DNA of 17,058 nucleotides from Bathymodiolus azoricus thioautotrophic gill symbiont (GCF_001298715.1 NZ_CDSC02000272.1:1-17058), one strand, 5' to 3'; shown: positions 7,344 to 14,906, counted from the first letter of the stretch. Numbers and translations: made by a program. Notes: generated from the sequence alone by a model not told the origin.

Positions 7344-8222
7344 TTATTGAGAAATAAGATTAGCCAAGCGTCGTCGATATACCCTCGCTTGTTCTAGATT
7401 CGTGTTCTCCAACATATTACAAACCATGCCAATCATTTCTTTGGCAGCGCCGTCTTTGAATTCAGCATCATTTTCTTGAATGAAAAACAAAGCTTCTATA
7501 CCACGCTCAATATCGTGCTCGGAAAATAAACAAACTGCCAAATCAAAATATGCTTGATAGTCATTAGGTGACTTCAATATATGTGCTCGTAGCTGCGCTA
7601 TGCCAACTGTATTTTGCGCTAAACGCTTGAAGTTAAGTTGACTGGCAATTGATACGCCAATGTCTAATTTCTGTGCAACTTCTGGCAACCTATCAAACAA
7701 ACTTTGCGCTCGCTCTATCTCGCCAATATCTAAGAAAATTTGCGTCATATCCAAAGCCACCCGCACATTGCTTGGGTCAGATGAAATCGCTTGAGTCAAC
7801 AGTATAATTGCTGCTTGAGTGTCGCCAGCTATGTGTTTTTCTCTTGCTTGCTCGCGTATATTATCAGATTCACGAAAAACGCCGTAATGCTTTAATAAAA
7901 TGCGCAACTCTTCTGCTTGCAATTCACCCTCTTCGCGTTGCACTTCTTTGCCATCTTTAAACACTACAAGCGTTGGTACATTGGTAATGGAGAATTGTTG
8001 CTTAAGTTCATCTTGCTCATCAATGTCAATTTTGGCAAAAATAAACTTACCAAAAAACTCGCTTGCCAAATCTGAAATTGCATACTCAGTTTTAATACAT
8101 GGCTCAGACCAAATACCCATAAATTCTATCAATACAGGTAAATGTGATGAGTTATGCATCACCAAATCTTCAAAGTTATTTTTACTGACTTCAAATATTA
8201 ACGGTTTATTTTCAGTGCTCAT
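7344..8222 (-). CDS. CnoX/YbbN-like thioredoxin-TPR protein (co-chaperedoxin type)
   Basis: A 292-residue cytoplasmic protein with an N-terminal thioredoxin fold (about 1-112) and a helical TPR-like region (about 120-290). This is the domain order of E. coli CnoX (YbbN). The active site reads WSEPC (W38, S39, C42), so the first thioredoxin cysteine is replaced by serine. E. coli CnoX likewise keeps only the second cysteine (SxxC), so this protein should not act as an ordinary disulfide reductase. The cis-proline is NVPT (P83). CnoX is known to hold unfolding clients and hand them to GroEL. The start overlaps the stop of the 84-residue gene by four bases (ATGA), making this the last gene of the RuBisCO operon. 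The link to RuBisCO folding is inferred from location. Confidence 0.87.
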   Translation of the reverse strand: MSTENKPLIFEVSKNNFEDLVMHNSSHLPVLIEFMGIWSEPCIKTEYAISDLASEFFGKFIFAKIDIDEQDELKQQFSITNVPTLVVFKDGKEVQREEGELQAEELRILLKHYGVFRESDNIREQAREKHIAGDTQAAIILLTQAISSDPSNVRVALDMTQIFLDIGEIERAQSLFDRLPEVAQKLDIGVSIASQLNFKRLAQNTVGIAQLRAHILKSPNDYQAYFDLAVCLFSEHDIERGIEALFFIQENDAEFKDGAAKEMIGMVCNMLENTNLEQARVYRRRLANLISQ

Positions 8223-8473
8223 CTTGGTTGGAATAATATAGATTTAATCGTTTGGTAGTTGGTGGCAATGTTGCGTAAATTCTCTTCTCCTTGCTCTTTA
8301 TTTGCCAAGTTTTTTTTAATGTCTTTAATTTGCTCAACATATATTTTTTTCAATGTATCTAATGTTGCATTAACCTCATAAACGCTTGGATTGTCCTCGT
8401 CTTTCCAATCTTGCGGTAGCGTATGTGGATACTTAGGTTTAAACTCTAGAATATCTTTGTCAGTTTCAAACAT
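8219..8473 (-). CDS. small charged protein of unknown function in the cbb operon
   Basis: An 84-residue soluble protein I do not recognise. The N-terminal third is rich in proline and acidic residues (EFKPKYPHTLPQDWKDEDNPSVYEV). From about residue 35 onward it appears to be one or two long charged helices (TLDTLKKIYVEQIKDIKKNLANKEQ, then LRNIATNYQTIKSIL) of coiled-coil character. There is no signal, membrane segment or cysteine. The ATG directly follows the cbbO stop (TAAATG), and its own stop overlaps the CnoX-like start (ATGA), so it is translationally locked between activase and chaperone genes. It may be an adaptor or a CbbO/CnoX partner; this is inferred from position and helical character only. 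Confidence 0.78.
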   Translation of the reverse strand: MFETDKDILEFKPKYPHTLPQDWKDEDNPSVYEVNATLDTLKKIYVEQIKDIKKNLANKEQGEENLRNIATNYQTIKSILFQPR

Positions 8474-10834
8474 TTATGCGGTCAGGCTTGCAAACAACAA
8501 TGGCAACTGCTCAGGTAATTTCTCAACATTATCAACTATGGTGTAATTATTTTCACCAAAGATACGCTTAACATAGGTGTCTGCTTGAGGATCAAGCGTT
8601 AAACAATAAGTTAGAACACCTGTAGAATACAATTCTTCTACGGCTTTTTTAGTGTCAAAACGCAGATGTTGCGGATCACTTTCGTCAATATCGGCAGGTT
8701 CACCATCAGTGACCAATAAAATCAATTTTCGTTTTTGTTGTTGTTTATGCAAGTGTGTGCCGGCGTGCCTAAGGGCTGCGCCCATACGGGTAGACAAGCC
8801 ACCTTTCATACCTGCTAAACGAGATTTAGCGTCATCATCAAAGTGCTGATTAAAGTCTTTTAAGCGGAAGTATTGCACATCATGACGACCATCAGAAGCG
8901 AAGCCGTGTAGTGCAAATGGGTCGCCAATACCTTCAATCGCAGTCGACACCAAAGTTGCCGCTTCGCGGGTTAATTGTAAGACTGTTTTATCTGAACCCT
9001 CCATAACTTCATTGGTAGATTCTGACAAGTCTAGCAACACCACTACTGATAAATCACGGGTATTTAGCACATTGCGCATAGTGATTCTTGGATTGGGTTG
9101 CTCACCCATACGAATTGCAATCATGGCATCAATTGCTGCATTAATATCCACTTCATCGCCATCTTCCATACCGCGTTGTCGTTGAACGCCAGCAGGGGCT
9201 AATAAATCAATAATTTGACGGATGCGGTGTGCAATTGACTTATATTCAGTCAAGATATTTTCAATATCTTCAGGGTTGCCTTTTGGTGGTCTACGCTCAA
9301 AAATGGTTGCCCAATCAGGGCGATGTAGTTGGATTTGATAATCCCATTCTTGATAATGAAATGGATCAGAAACTGGCTCTTTACCCCAGGCATCGTTAAA
9401 CGACTTGGCGTCATCAGATAAATCATCTTCATAGGTGCGCATAATATCTGTACAAGTCCAGATCACTTGCGCATCATCGCCTGCCAATTCACAATCAACT
9501 TCATGTGCCATCATTAATGGACTCACTTCATAGCGCACTTGCTGCTGGCTCGCAGCCACATATTCCACACCCTTGTCCCAATTAATATCTTCATACTGCC
9601 ATATAATACGATTATCATCACGATAATCAACACGATAACGCTCTAAAATTCTAAGACTGGGTACTTCTTTTCGACCTTCAAAAATATTATAAAGCTCAAC
9701 ACCCATTAGCCATGCAAAATGATTATCGTCTTGATTGGCTTCAATTTTTTCATGAAATTTAGCTGCAAATTTATTGAGTTGTTCGTCATTACCTTTTTCA
9801 TCCTCATCTAATAATTGCAATGCGAATCCCTCAAGAATGCTCATGGTTTTATGTTCGGCAGGCTCTTCATGTTCAAGCATTATCAATGAGCGCCATAATT
9901 TCTTCAAACCAGGAAATTCATTAACAGCTTTATATTCAACACGCGCATCTTCTAAAAGACCAATAAAAAACATCTGTGCAGGGCTGAGCTGCTCGGCAGA
10001 CATTGGCTGACTGGTATACATCATATGCGCAGCCATATGTGCCACGGTAGCACGATAAATTTCCAAACCTTCAATGCTCTGATCATCACTTAATTTAATA
10101 TCATCAAGTGCATCTGGCACATAGAGAATTTTGTTTTCTATATAGGGTCTAAAATCCGTATATTCTGCGCCTGTAGGACGAATAAAGAAATCACGCCCCC
10201 ATAAGGCACGCAAATAAAAATTTAACTTACGCTGTACTTTAATAAATAAAACACCTCGGCGTTCTCTCTCTAGCATAGCACGAGAATCAGCCGACTCAAG
10301 TGAGAAATAAGAAGTAAGATTGTTATAATCTCTACGATAAGCCTTAGCGCCAAAATTAGCCCAACGGCGTAACCCACTCAAGGTTAACTTTGATAATAAT
10401 TCGTCAATATGCATCAACATCGGACGCAAACCACGAGCCGCTGTTGATACTAACTGATGGATTAAGGTTAAATAACCACGCACTAATTGCGCATCACCAA
10501 GATGACGGGCAACATTCGGCAAGGTAGACAATAGCAATATAATAACTTCACCAGAAGTCATTGATGAGGCTTTCATCGCTGCCGTAACACAATCAGGAAT
10601 AATATCCTCACCACACTCTTTAGCCATCTGTGGCATCACTTCAAGATAAGTCATCACCAAGTCATTACCACGACCTAAACCACACAGCGCTTTAGCGCCA
10701 TCCAGATAGTCTTTAAGTCCAGCAGGAGAAATAACACGCACAGCATCCTGGAATGTTGCCTCTAAAACTTCCTTAACTTCAGGCGCGATTTCTACTAAGA
10801 AATCAGCGTAGTCTTCTAATAGTATTTTTGACAT
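8474..10834 (-). CDS. cbbO: RuBisCO activase subunit CbbO (VWA domain)
   Basis: A 786-residue adaptor of the CbbQO activase, which removes inhibitory sugar phosphates from form I RuBisCO. The large N-terminal part (about 1-570) is helical. The C-terminal von Willebrand factor A domain (about 590-786) has an intact MIDAS metal site: LDLSES (D602, S604, S606), T682 in LSTRMG, and D710 in VTDGEP. In the studied CbbQO system the VWA domain binds RuBisCO and one CbbO sits on a CbbQ hexamer. A VAHMAAH stretch (H266, H270) recalls the HExxH motif of some relatives but lacks the Glu. The gene follows cbbQ after 31 bp and is directly abutted by the 84-residue gene. NorD is the main alternative family, but context decides for CbbO. 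Confidence 0.94.
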   Translation of the reverse strand: MSKILLEDYADFLVEIAPEVKEVLEATFQDAVRVISPAGLKDYLDGAKALCGLGRGNDLVMTYLEVMPQMAKECGEDIIPDCVTAAMKASSMTSGEVIILLLSTLPNVARHLGDAQLVRGYLTLIHQLVSTAARGLRPMLMHIDELLSKLTLSGLRRWANFGAKAYRRDYNNLTSYFSLESADSRAMLERERRGVLFIKVQRKLNFYLRALWGRDFFIRPTGAEYTDFRPYIENKILYVPDALDDIKLSDDQSIEGLEIYRATVAHMAAHMMYTSQPMSAEQLSPAQMFFIGLLEDARVEYKAVNEFPGLKKLWRSLIMLEHEEPAEHKTMSILEGFALQLLDEDEKGNDEQLNKFAAKFHEKIEANQDDNHFAWLMGVELYNIFEGRKEVPSLRILERYRVDYRDDNRIIWQYEDINWDKGVEYVAASQQQVRYEVSPLMMAHEVDCELAGDDAQVIWTCTDIMRTYEDDLSDDAKSFNDAWGKEPVSDPFHYQEWDYQIQLHRPDWATIFERRPPKGNPEDIENILTEYKSIAHRIRQIIDLLAPAGVQRQRGMEDGDEVDINAAIDAMIAIRMGEQPNPRITMRNVLNTRDLSVVVLLDLSESTNEVMEGSDKTVLQLTREAATLVSTAIEGIGDPFALHGFASDGRHDVQYFRLKDFNQHFDDDAKSRLAGMKGGLSTRMGAALRHAGTHLHKQQQKRKLILLVTDGEPADIDESDPQHLRFDTKKAVEELYSTGVLTYCLTLDPQADTYVKRIFGENNYTIVDNVEKLPEQLPLLFASLTA

Positions 10835-10865
10835 AATCTGTACCGAACTGGCAAGATGACACTAA

Positions 10866-11681
10866 TCAACCTAGGAAAGTTTGAACTGCTGCATGAAGTG
10901 TATCACGCATGTCTGGATCATCGGTGAGTGGCGTAATCATCGTCATAGAACACGCCGCTTCAGCATCAACGCCTTTGGCAATTAACTGACCAGCGTAGAC
11001 CAATAAGCGTGTTGAAATACCCTCGTCTAAGCCATGTCCCTTAAGGTTTCTAGCGCGGTGTGCGATTTGCACTAATTTCTCAGCCATGATTTCATCAACA
11101 CCTGATTCTTTGGTGACAATAGCCACTTCTAATGCAGTTTCCGGATAATCAAAATCCAAGCCACCAAATCGTTGTTTGGTAGACTGTTTAAGGTCTTTCA
11201 TTAATGACTGATAACCAGGATTGTAAGAAATAACCAATTGGAAATCAGGGTGTGCCTTAACCAATTCACCCTTCTTATCAAGTGGTAATTCGCGACGATG
11301 ATCGGTTAATGGATGAATAACAACTGTGGTATCTTGGCGCGCCTCAACAATCTCATCTAAATAACAAATCGCACCAATACGCGCAGCTGTTGTTAAAGGT
11401 CCATCTTGCCATTTTGTACCATCTTTATCCAATAGGAAGCGGCCCACTAAATCAGATGCGGTCATATCTTCATTACAGGCAACACTAATTAAAGGTCTGC
11501 CTAATTTCCAAGCCATATATTCAACAAAGCGTGATTTGCCACAACCTGTCGGACCTTTGATCATCATCGGCATACGCACATCGTAAGCTGATTGATACAG
11601 CTCTACTTCATTATCAACAGCTTCATAATACGGCTCATCTTTAATAATGTATTGTTTTGGATCTATTTTTATATCAGACAT
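10866..11681 (-). CDS. cbbQ: RuBisCO activase AAA+ ATPase CbbQ (MoxR family)
   Basis: A 271-residue MoxR-type AAA+ ATPase forming the motor ring of the CbbQO activase. Walker A is GPTGCGKS (43-50) and Walker B is ICYLDE (105-110), followed by EARQDT. Sensor and arginine-finger regions follow (SYNPGYQSLMKDLKQSTKQRFGGLDF, then GISTRLLVYAG). Length and motifs match CbbQ; NorQ is the close relative, and the RuBisCO genes nearby settle the choice. The ATG has GGAG about 8 nt upstream. It sits between the 105-residue gene (26-bp gap) and cbbO (31-bp gap). Expression should depend on read-through of the terminator after cbbS, or on an unseen internal promoter. Confidence 0.95.
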   Translation of the reverse strand: MSDIKIDPKQYIIKDEPYYEAVDNEVELYQSAYDVRMPMMIKGPTGCGKSRFVEYMAWKLGRPLISVACNEDMTASDLVGRFLLDKDGTKWQDGPLTTAARIGAICYLDEIVEARQDTTVVIHPLTDHRRELPLDKKGELVKAHPDFQLVISYNPGYQSLMKDLKQSTKQRFGGLDFDYPETALEVAIVTKESGVDEIMAEKLVQIAHRARNLKGHGLDEGISTRLLVYAGQLIAKGVDAEAACSMTMITPLTDDPDMRDTLHAAVQTFLG

Positions 11682-11707
11682 AACACTTCTCCACTATTTA
11701 TTAATTT

Positions 11708-12025
11708 TTATTCATCTTCATCATCAGTTTCATGCTCACCCGACCAACCTGCTTTTTTAGCATTTTGGATGGCAACATCATGAATACGCTGATGCCGTTC
11801 GCGCAATTCTGGCGGCAGGTAACTCACCATGCAACCATACTTATCCCACTCAGCATTAACCTCTTGCAACAAGGCATCAATGCCGGCTAAATTCCAACCT
11901 TCACAAGTCTGCGTTTCCTTAATCAATCCAAATACCCACGCATCTCTAATAACCTTACCAATGGTGGTCATGCCGCCATTAATTTCATTATTGATGCCTA
12001 CATATATTTTAGGTTTATTTGCCAT
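11708..12025 (-). CDS. small acidic protein of unknown function between cbbS and cbbQ
   Basis: A 105-residue soluble protein starting MANKPKIYVGINNEINGG. It has an ordered-looking core with ARG/TRP landmarks (IGKVIRDAWVFGLI, TCEGWNLAGIDALLQEV, SYLPPELRERHQRI) and an acidic tail ending ETDDEDE. There are two cysteines, at 41 and 65. The open frame extends upstream to 12088, but that part is encoded by the palindromic hairpin and is repetitive in sense, so I take the ATG at 12025. The ribosome binding site before it is weak. I cannot name the family. Its place between RuBisCO small subunit and activase suggests a role in RuBisCO assembly or activation; this is inference. Confidence 0.8.
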   Translation of the reverse strand: MANKPKIYVGINNEINGGMTTIGKVIRDAWVFGLIKETQTCEGWNLAGIDALLQEVNAEWDKYGCMVSYLPPELRERHQRIHDVAIQNAKKAGWSGEHETDDEDE

Positions 12026-12044
12026 AATTTTACTATCTTTAAAA

Positions 12045-12094
12045 GGTTTTTTGTCTTTAAAAGTCTGGAAGCAAACTTTTAAAGACAAAAAACC
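12045..12094 (-). repeat. perfect 20-bp inverted repeat (hairpin) upstream of the 105-residue gene
   Basis: The arms at 12045-12064 and 12075-12094 are exact reverse complements, with a 10-nt loop at 12065-12074. On the minus-strand transcript the stem begins GGTTTTTTG and ends CAAAAAACC. The 5' arm reuses the 10 bases 12085-12094 that also form the 3' half of the cbbS terminator, so the two stems cannot coexist. It can form only in transcripts that pass the terminator. At 20 uninterrupted pairs it is near the length favoured by RNase III, and it ends 19 nt before the ATG of the next gene. Confidence 0.85.
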
Positions 12095-12120
12095 CCAACA
12101 ACAAGGTTAGGGTTTTTTGT
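12085..12120 (-). terminator. intrinsic terminator after cbbS
   Basis: On the minus strand, 16 nt after the cbbS stop, a stem pairs 12120-12106 with 12099-12085 (15 pairs, one G-U) around a 6-nt loop. Its core is CCCUAAC/GUUGGGG, followed by six U then GUCUUU. The U run can also pair with the A run before the stem, so the shape can terminate in both directions. It should reduce transcription into the downstream genes relative to cbbL and cbbS. Confidence 0.82.
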
Positions 12121-12136
12121 TAGAACTCAGTGAGTA

Positions 12137-12484
12137 TTAAACCGTTTGACCACGGTAAATAACCATTGAAGTTCCTGCACATTGAGCAAAGTTGTCTAAA
12201 CCTAGCAAACGAACATGGTTGTCCGGATGTGCAGTATGACAATTTTCAATTTCTTGAAGGATTGCATCAACATCTGTTTCACCAAACATTGGCAACTTCC
12301 ACATGTACCAATATGAACCAGCAGCATGCTGTGGCTCAGTATGTTCTACACTTGGGTTCCAACCTTTGTCAACAATATATTGAATCTGCACACGCATCTG
12401 GTCCGCAGTTAAGGTAGGTAGGTATGAGAAAGTCTCGAATTTACGACTTTCAGCGTTACCTAAACTTGATTGATAATCTTGCAT
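12137..12484 (-). CDS. cbbS: RuBisCO small subunit, form I
   Basis: A 115-residue small subunit of ribulose-1,5-bisphosphate carboxylase/oxygenase, which caps the large-subunit octamer to make the L8S8 enzyme. The hallmark [12 protein letters not shown] lies at 57-68. The N-terminal [23 protein letters not shown] is typical of proteobacterial form IA small subunits, which lack the long C-terminal extension of red-type (IC/ID) forms. The ATG is preceded by AGGAGA at 12491-12496. The gene begins 14 bp after cbbL, the usual arrangement for equal expression. It is followed within 20 bp by the terminator, consistent with cbbLS forming the main transcript. Confidence 0.97.
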   Translation of the reverse strand: MQDYQSSLGNAESRKFETFSYLPTLTADQMRVQIQYIVDKGWNPSVEHTEPQHAAGSYWYMWKLPMFGETDVDAILQEIENCHTAHPDNHVRLLGLDNFAQCAGTSMVIYRGQTV

Positions 12485-12498
12485 ATTATTTCTCCTAT

Positions 12499-13917
12499 TT
12501 ATTTATGAGCCGCGTCAATCTTATCAACGGTATCAAATTCAAACTTGATCTCTTTCCAAGTTTCCATTGCGATTGCCAATTCAGGACTGTGCTTAGCTGC
12601 TGAAGTAAGAATATCTTTACCTTCTTTCTCTAATTCACGACCAGAGTTACGAGCTTCAACACAAGCCTCAACCGCAACACGGTTAGCTGCTGCGCCTGCT
12701 GCGTTACCCCATGGGTGACCTAGCGTACCACCACCAAACTGTAAACAAGAATCGTCACCGAAAATGTTTACTAGTGCTGGCATGTGCCATACATGAATAC
12801 CGCCAGAAGCAACAGGGATTACACCCGGCATAGAGCCCCAGTCTTGATCAAAGAAAATACCGCGTGAGCGATCTTCCTTAATAAATGAATCACGCATAAT
12901 GTCAATCCAACCTAGCGTTGCTTCACGATCGCCTTCAAGCTTACCTACAACGGTACCTGAATGCAAGTGATCACCACCAGATAAACGCAAAATCTTAGCA
13001 AGGACACGGAAGTGAATACCGTGGTGCGGATTACGGTCTAATACTGCGTGCATTGCACGGTGAATGTGTAATAACATACCGTTATCTTGACACCATTGTG
13101 CTAATTGCGTATTGGCACTCCAACCACCAGTAATGTAGTCATGCATAATGATCGGGGAACCGATTTCTTTAGCGTATTCAGCACGCTTCATCATTTCATC
13201 AGATGTTGGCGCTGTAACATTTAAATAGTGACCTTTACGCTCACCCGTTTCTGCTTCAGCTTTCTCAATTGCTTCTTGTACGAAGTCAAAACGAGCTCTC
13301 CAACGCATAAATGGCTGTGAGTTAATATTTTCATCGTCTTTGGTGAAATCTAAGCCACCACGAAGACCCTCATAACAAGCACGACCATAGTTCTTAGCTG
13401 ATAAACCTAACTTAGGCTTAATAGTACAACCCAATAAAGGACGACCATATTTGTTAAGAATATCACGCTCCATCTGAATACCTTGTGGCGGACCATTACA
13501 AGTCATAACATAAGCGATTGGGAAACGAATATCTTCCAGTCTTAATGCACGCAATGCTTTAAAGCCAAATACATTGCCCACCAAAGAAGTCATTACATTA
13601 ACGACTGAACCTTCTTCAAATAAATCAATCGGATAAGCAACGAATGCATAGAAACATGTATCGTCACCGGGTACATCTTCAATCGCATAGGCGCGACCTT
13701 TATAGTGATCCAAATCTGTCAACAAATCTGTCCATACTGTTGTCCAAGTACCTGTAGAAGATTCAGCTGCAACTGCTGCTGCAATTTCTTCTCTAGGAAC
13801 GCCCTCTTGTGGTGTTACTTTAAAACACGCCAGGATATCCGTTTCTAACGGGGTATAATCCGGCATCCAATAAGTATCGCGGTAATCTTTTACACCCGCA
13901 TCATAAACTTTAGCCAT
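12499..13917 (-). CDS. cbbL: RuBisCO large subunit, form IA
   Basis: Catalytic subunit of RuBisCO, fixing CO2 onto ribulose-1,5-bisphosphate in the Calvin cycle; 472 residues, full length. The active site is complete: K167 and K169 in TIKPK; the carbamylated lysine and metal ligands in DFTKDDE (K193, D195, E196); H286 and R287 in HIHRAMH; H319; and loop 6 lysine K326 in [10 protein letters not shown]. Overall sequence is proteobacterial form IA. Residue D81 in the IEDVPGDD segment appears to correspond to the acidic residue (numbered 82) reported as the docking site for the CbbO metal-binding domain; the alignment is mine by eye. ATG at 13917 has AAAGGAGA 8 nt upstream. It is first in the operon and divergent from cbbR. 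Confidence 0.98.
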   Translation of the reverse strand: MAKVYDAGVKDYRDTYWMPDYTPLETDILACFKVTPQEGVPREEIAAAVAAESSTGTWTTVWTDLLTDLDHYKGRAYAIEDVPGDDTCFYAFVAYPIDLFEEGSVVNVMTSLVGNVFGFKALRALRLEDIRFPIAYVMTCNGPPQGIQMERDILNKYGRPLLGCTIKPKLGLSAKNYGRACYEGLRGGLDFTKDDENINSQPFMRWRARFDFVQEAIEKAEAETGERKGHYLNVTAPTSDEMMKRAEYAKEIGSPIIMHDYITGGWSANTQLAQWCQDNGMLLHIHRAMHAVLDRNPHHGIHFRVLAKILRLSGGDHLHSGTVVGKLEGDREATLGWIDIMRDSFIKEDRSRGIFFDQDWGSMPGVIPVASGGIHVWHMPALVNIFGDDSCLQFGGGTLGHPWGNAAGAAANRVAVEACVEARNSGRELEKEGKDILTSAAKHSPELAIAMETWKEIKFEFDTVDKIDAAHK

Positions 13918-13925
13918 TTCTATGG

Positions 13926-13933
13926 TCTCCTTT
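13926..13933 (-). promoter_or_regulatory. strong ribosome binding site of cbbL
   Basis: On the minus strand AAAGGAGA lies 8 nt before the cbbL ATG. It is the most complete Shine-Dalgarno in the window, in keeping with very high RuBisCO synthesis. Confidence 0.8.
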
Positions 13934-13949
13934 CATTAAAAGAACACAT

Positions 13950-13978
13950 ATCATACAATAATAAATAAATAATGTAAA
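13950..13978 (-). promoter_or_regulatory. sigma70-type promoter of cbbL
   Basis: On the minus strand -35 TTTACA (13978 to 13973) and -10 TATGAT (13955 to 13950) are separated by exactly 17 bp. Each matches the consensus at 5 of 6 positions. The predicted start is near 13943, giving a leader of about 25 nt that contains the ribosome binding site. In so AT-rich a region chance matches are common, but the pair, spacing and placement are all right. Confidence 0.72.
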
Positions 13979-13995
13979 ATAATATTTATTTATTA
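13959..13995. promoter_or_regulatory. candidate CbbR operator (inverted repeat) between cbbR and cbbL
   Basis: Arms 13959-13971 and 13983-13995 are exact 13-bp reverse complements of an AATAAATAAATA type, with an 11-nt centre. LysR-type regulators bind interrupted palindromes with a T-N11-A core, and CbbR sites follow TNA-N7-TNA, which this can satisfy. It covers the cbbL -35 hexamer and part of the spacer, and lies 18-54 bp before the cbbR ATG, so it could serve autoregulation as well. The sequence is of low complexity, so the palindrome could be partly accidental. Confidence 0.5.
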
Positions 13996-14012
13996 AATAA
14001 TAAATTTTATTT

Positions 14013-14906
14013 ATGATTAATTACACCCTTAAGCAACTCTATAGCTTTGAAGCGGTTGTGCGCTTAAAAAGTTTCACCAAAGCAAGTAAAGAACTTTATA
14101 TTACCCAACCTGCAGTGTATATGCAAATACAGCAATTGATACAAAATATCGGTGCAGAATTACTCAGCACTAAAGGCAAAAAAGTTTCACCCACGCATAT
14201 TGGTAAGAAATTCTACCAAACCTGTTTAACAGTGATTGCTAAGTTGGAACAATCAAAGGCAGATATCGAGCAAACCTTAAACCCTGACTCTGGGCATTTA
14301 GAGATTTCAGTTGCTACCACCACCAATTCTTTTGTTTCACGCGTATTGGCACAATTTAAACAACAATACCCTGATATGACCTTCCACTTGGAAGTAACTA
14401 ACCGTAAACTCTTGTTAGAAAAATTATCTAATCACAGTTCTGATTTGGTGGTTATGGGTGAGCCTCCTGCGGATATGTCGCTGATTACACAGCCATTTAT
14501 GGAAAACCCACTCATTGCCATTGCCCACCCTGATCACCCTTTGCTTAAAAACAAGAAGAATTCTATTAAGGCACTCAGTAAAGAAACTCTAATTACGCGT
14601 GAACAAGGCTCTGGAACGCGTATTACTATTGAACGCATTCTAGGTATGAAGTTTAACTCTGAAATCGAAATTAACTCAAATGAAGCAATCATTGAAGCAG
14701 TTCAAGCAGGGCTTGGCATTGGCTTTGTATCTAAACATACCGTTAAACTGGAACTTGAAAATGACATTATCAAACAACTGAATATTGATAAATTTCCAGT
14801 TATGCGTCATTGGCATACTGTACATAGTAACAAAACAGAACTTTCACCCATTGCTCAACGCTTTAAAGCGTTTATCATTGAAAGTGGGCAAAAGGTCTTT
14901 AGCTAA
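14013..14906 (+). CDS. cbbR: LysR-type transcriptional regulator of the cbb operon
   Basis: A 297-residue LysR-family regulator with an N-terminal winged helix-turn-helix (about 4-62) and a periplasmic-binding-protein-like effector domain (about 90-290). Divergent placement 95 bp from cbbL and the TLKQLYSFEAVVRLKSFTKAS start are as in CbbR, which activates Calvin-cycle operons in response to metabolites. The recognition helix is unusual. It reads TQPAVYMQIQQL where most family members have TQPAVSxQIxxLE, and the following wing region has GAELLSTKGKKVSPTHIG, without the common LFxR and LTxAG residues. The effector domain is intact (GSGTR, EAVQAGLGIGFVSKHTV). Its last 8 bp overlap the end of purU on the other strand. 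Confidence 0.9.
   Translation: MINYTLKQLYSFEAVVRLKSFTKASKELYITQPAVYMQIQQLIQNIGAELLSTKGKKVSPTHIGKKFYQTCLTVIAKLEQSKADIEQTLNPDSGHLEISVATTTNSFVSRVLAQFKQQYPDMTFHLEVTNRKLLLEKLSNHSSDLVVMGEPPADMSLITQPFMENPLIAIAHPDHPLLKNKKNSIKALSKETLITREQGSGTRITIERILGMKFNSEIEINSNEAIIEAVQAGLGIGFVSKHTVKLELENDIIKQLNIDKFPVMRHWHTVHSNKTELSPIAQRFKAFIIESGQKVFS

Noticed and set aside
9774..10010. Plus-strand open frame opposite cbbO, rich in Ser and Cys
   Set aside because: It is the antisense of a well-conserved coding region, with biased composition, no ribosome binding site and no recognisable domain. Similar frames opposite cbbL/S, argJ, purU, pdxB and the transglycosylase were rejected for the same reason.
9704..10040. 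Metalloprotease motif in CbbO (VAHMAAH)
   Set aside because: The Glu of HExxH is missing, so no zinc-protease activity is claimed.
12026..12088. Upstream extension of the 105-residue protein to 126 residues
   Set aside because: The extra 21 residues are encoded by the hairpin arm and spacer. The ATG at 12025 gives a compact protein starting MANKPKIYVG.
12045..12120. Reading the paired hairpins as a classical attenuator in which the second stem prevents termination of cbbLS
   Set aside because: On the minus strand the terminator and its U tract are made before the 12064-12045 arm exists, so that arm cannot prevent termination at the U tract. Antitermination order would hold only for plus-strand transcription, and no plus-strand gene is present there.
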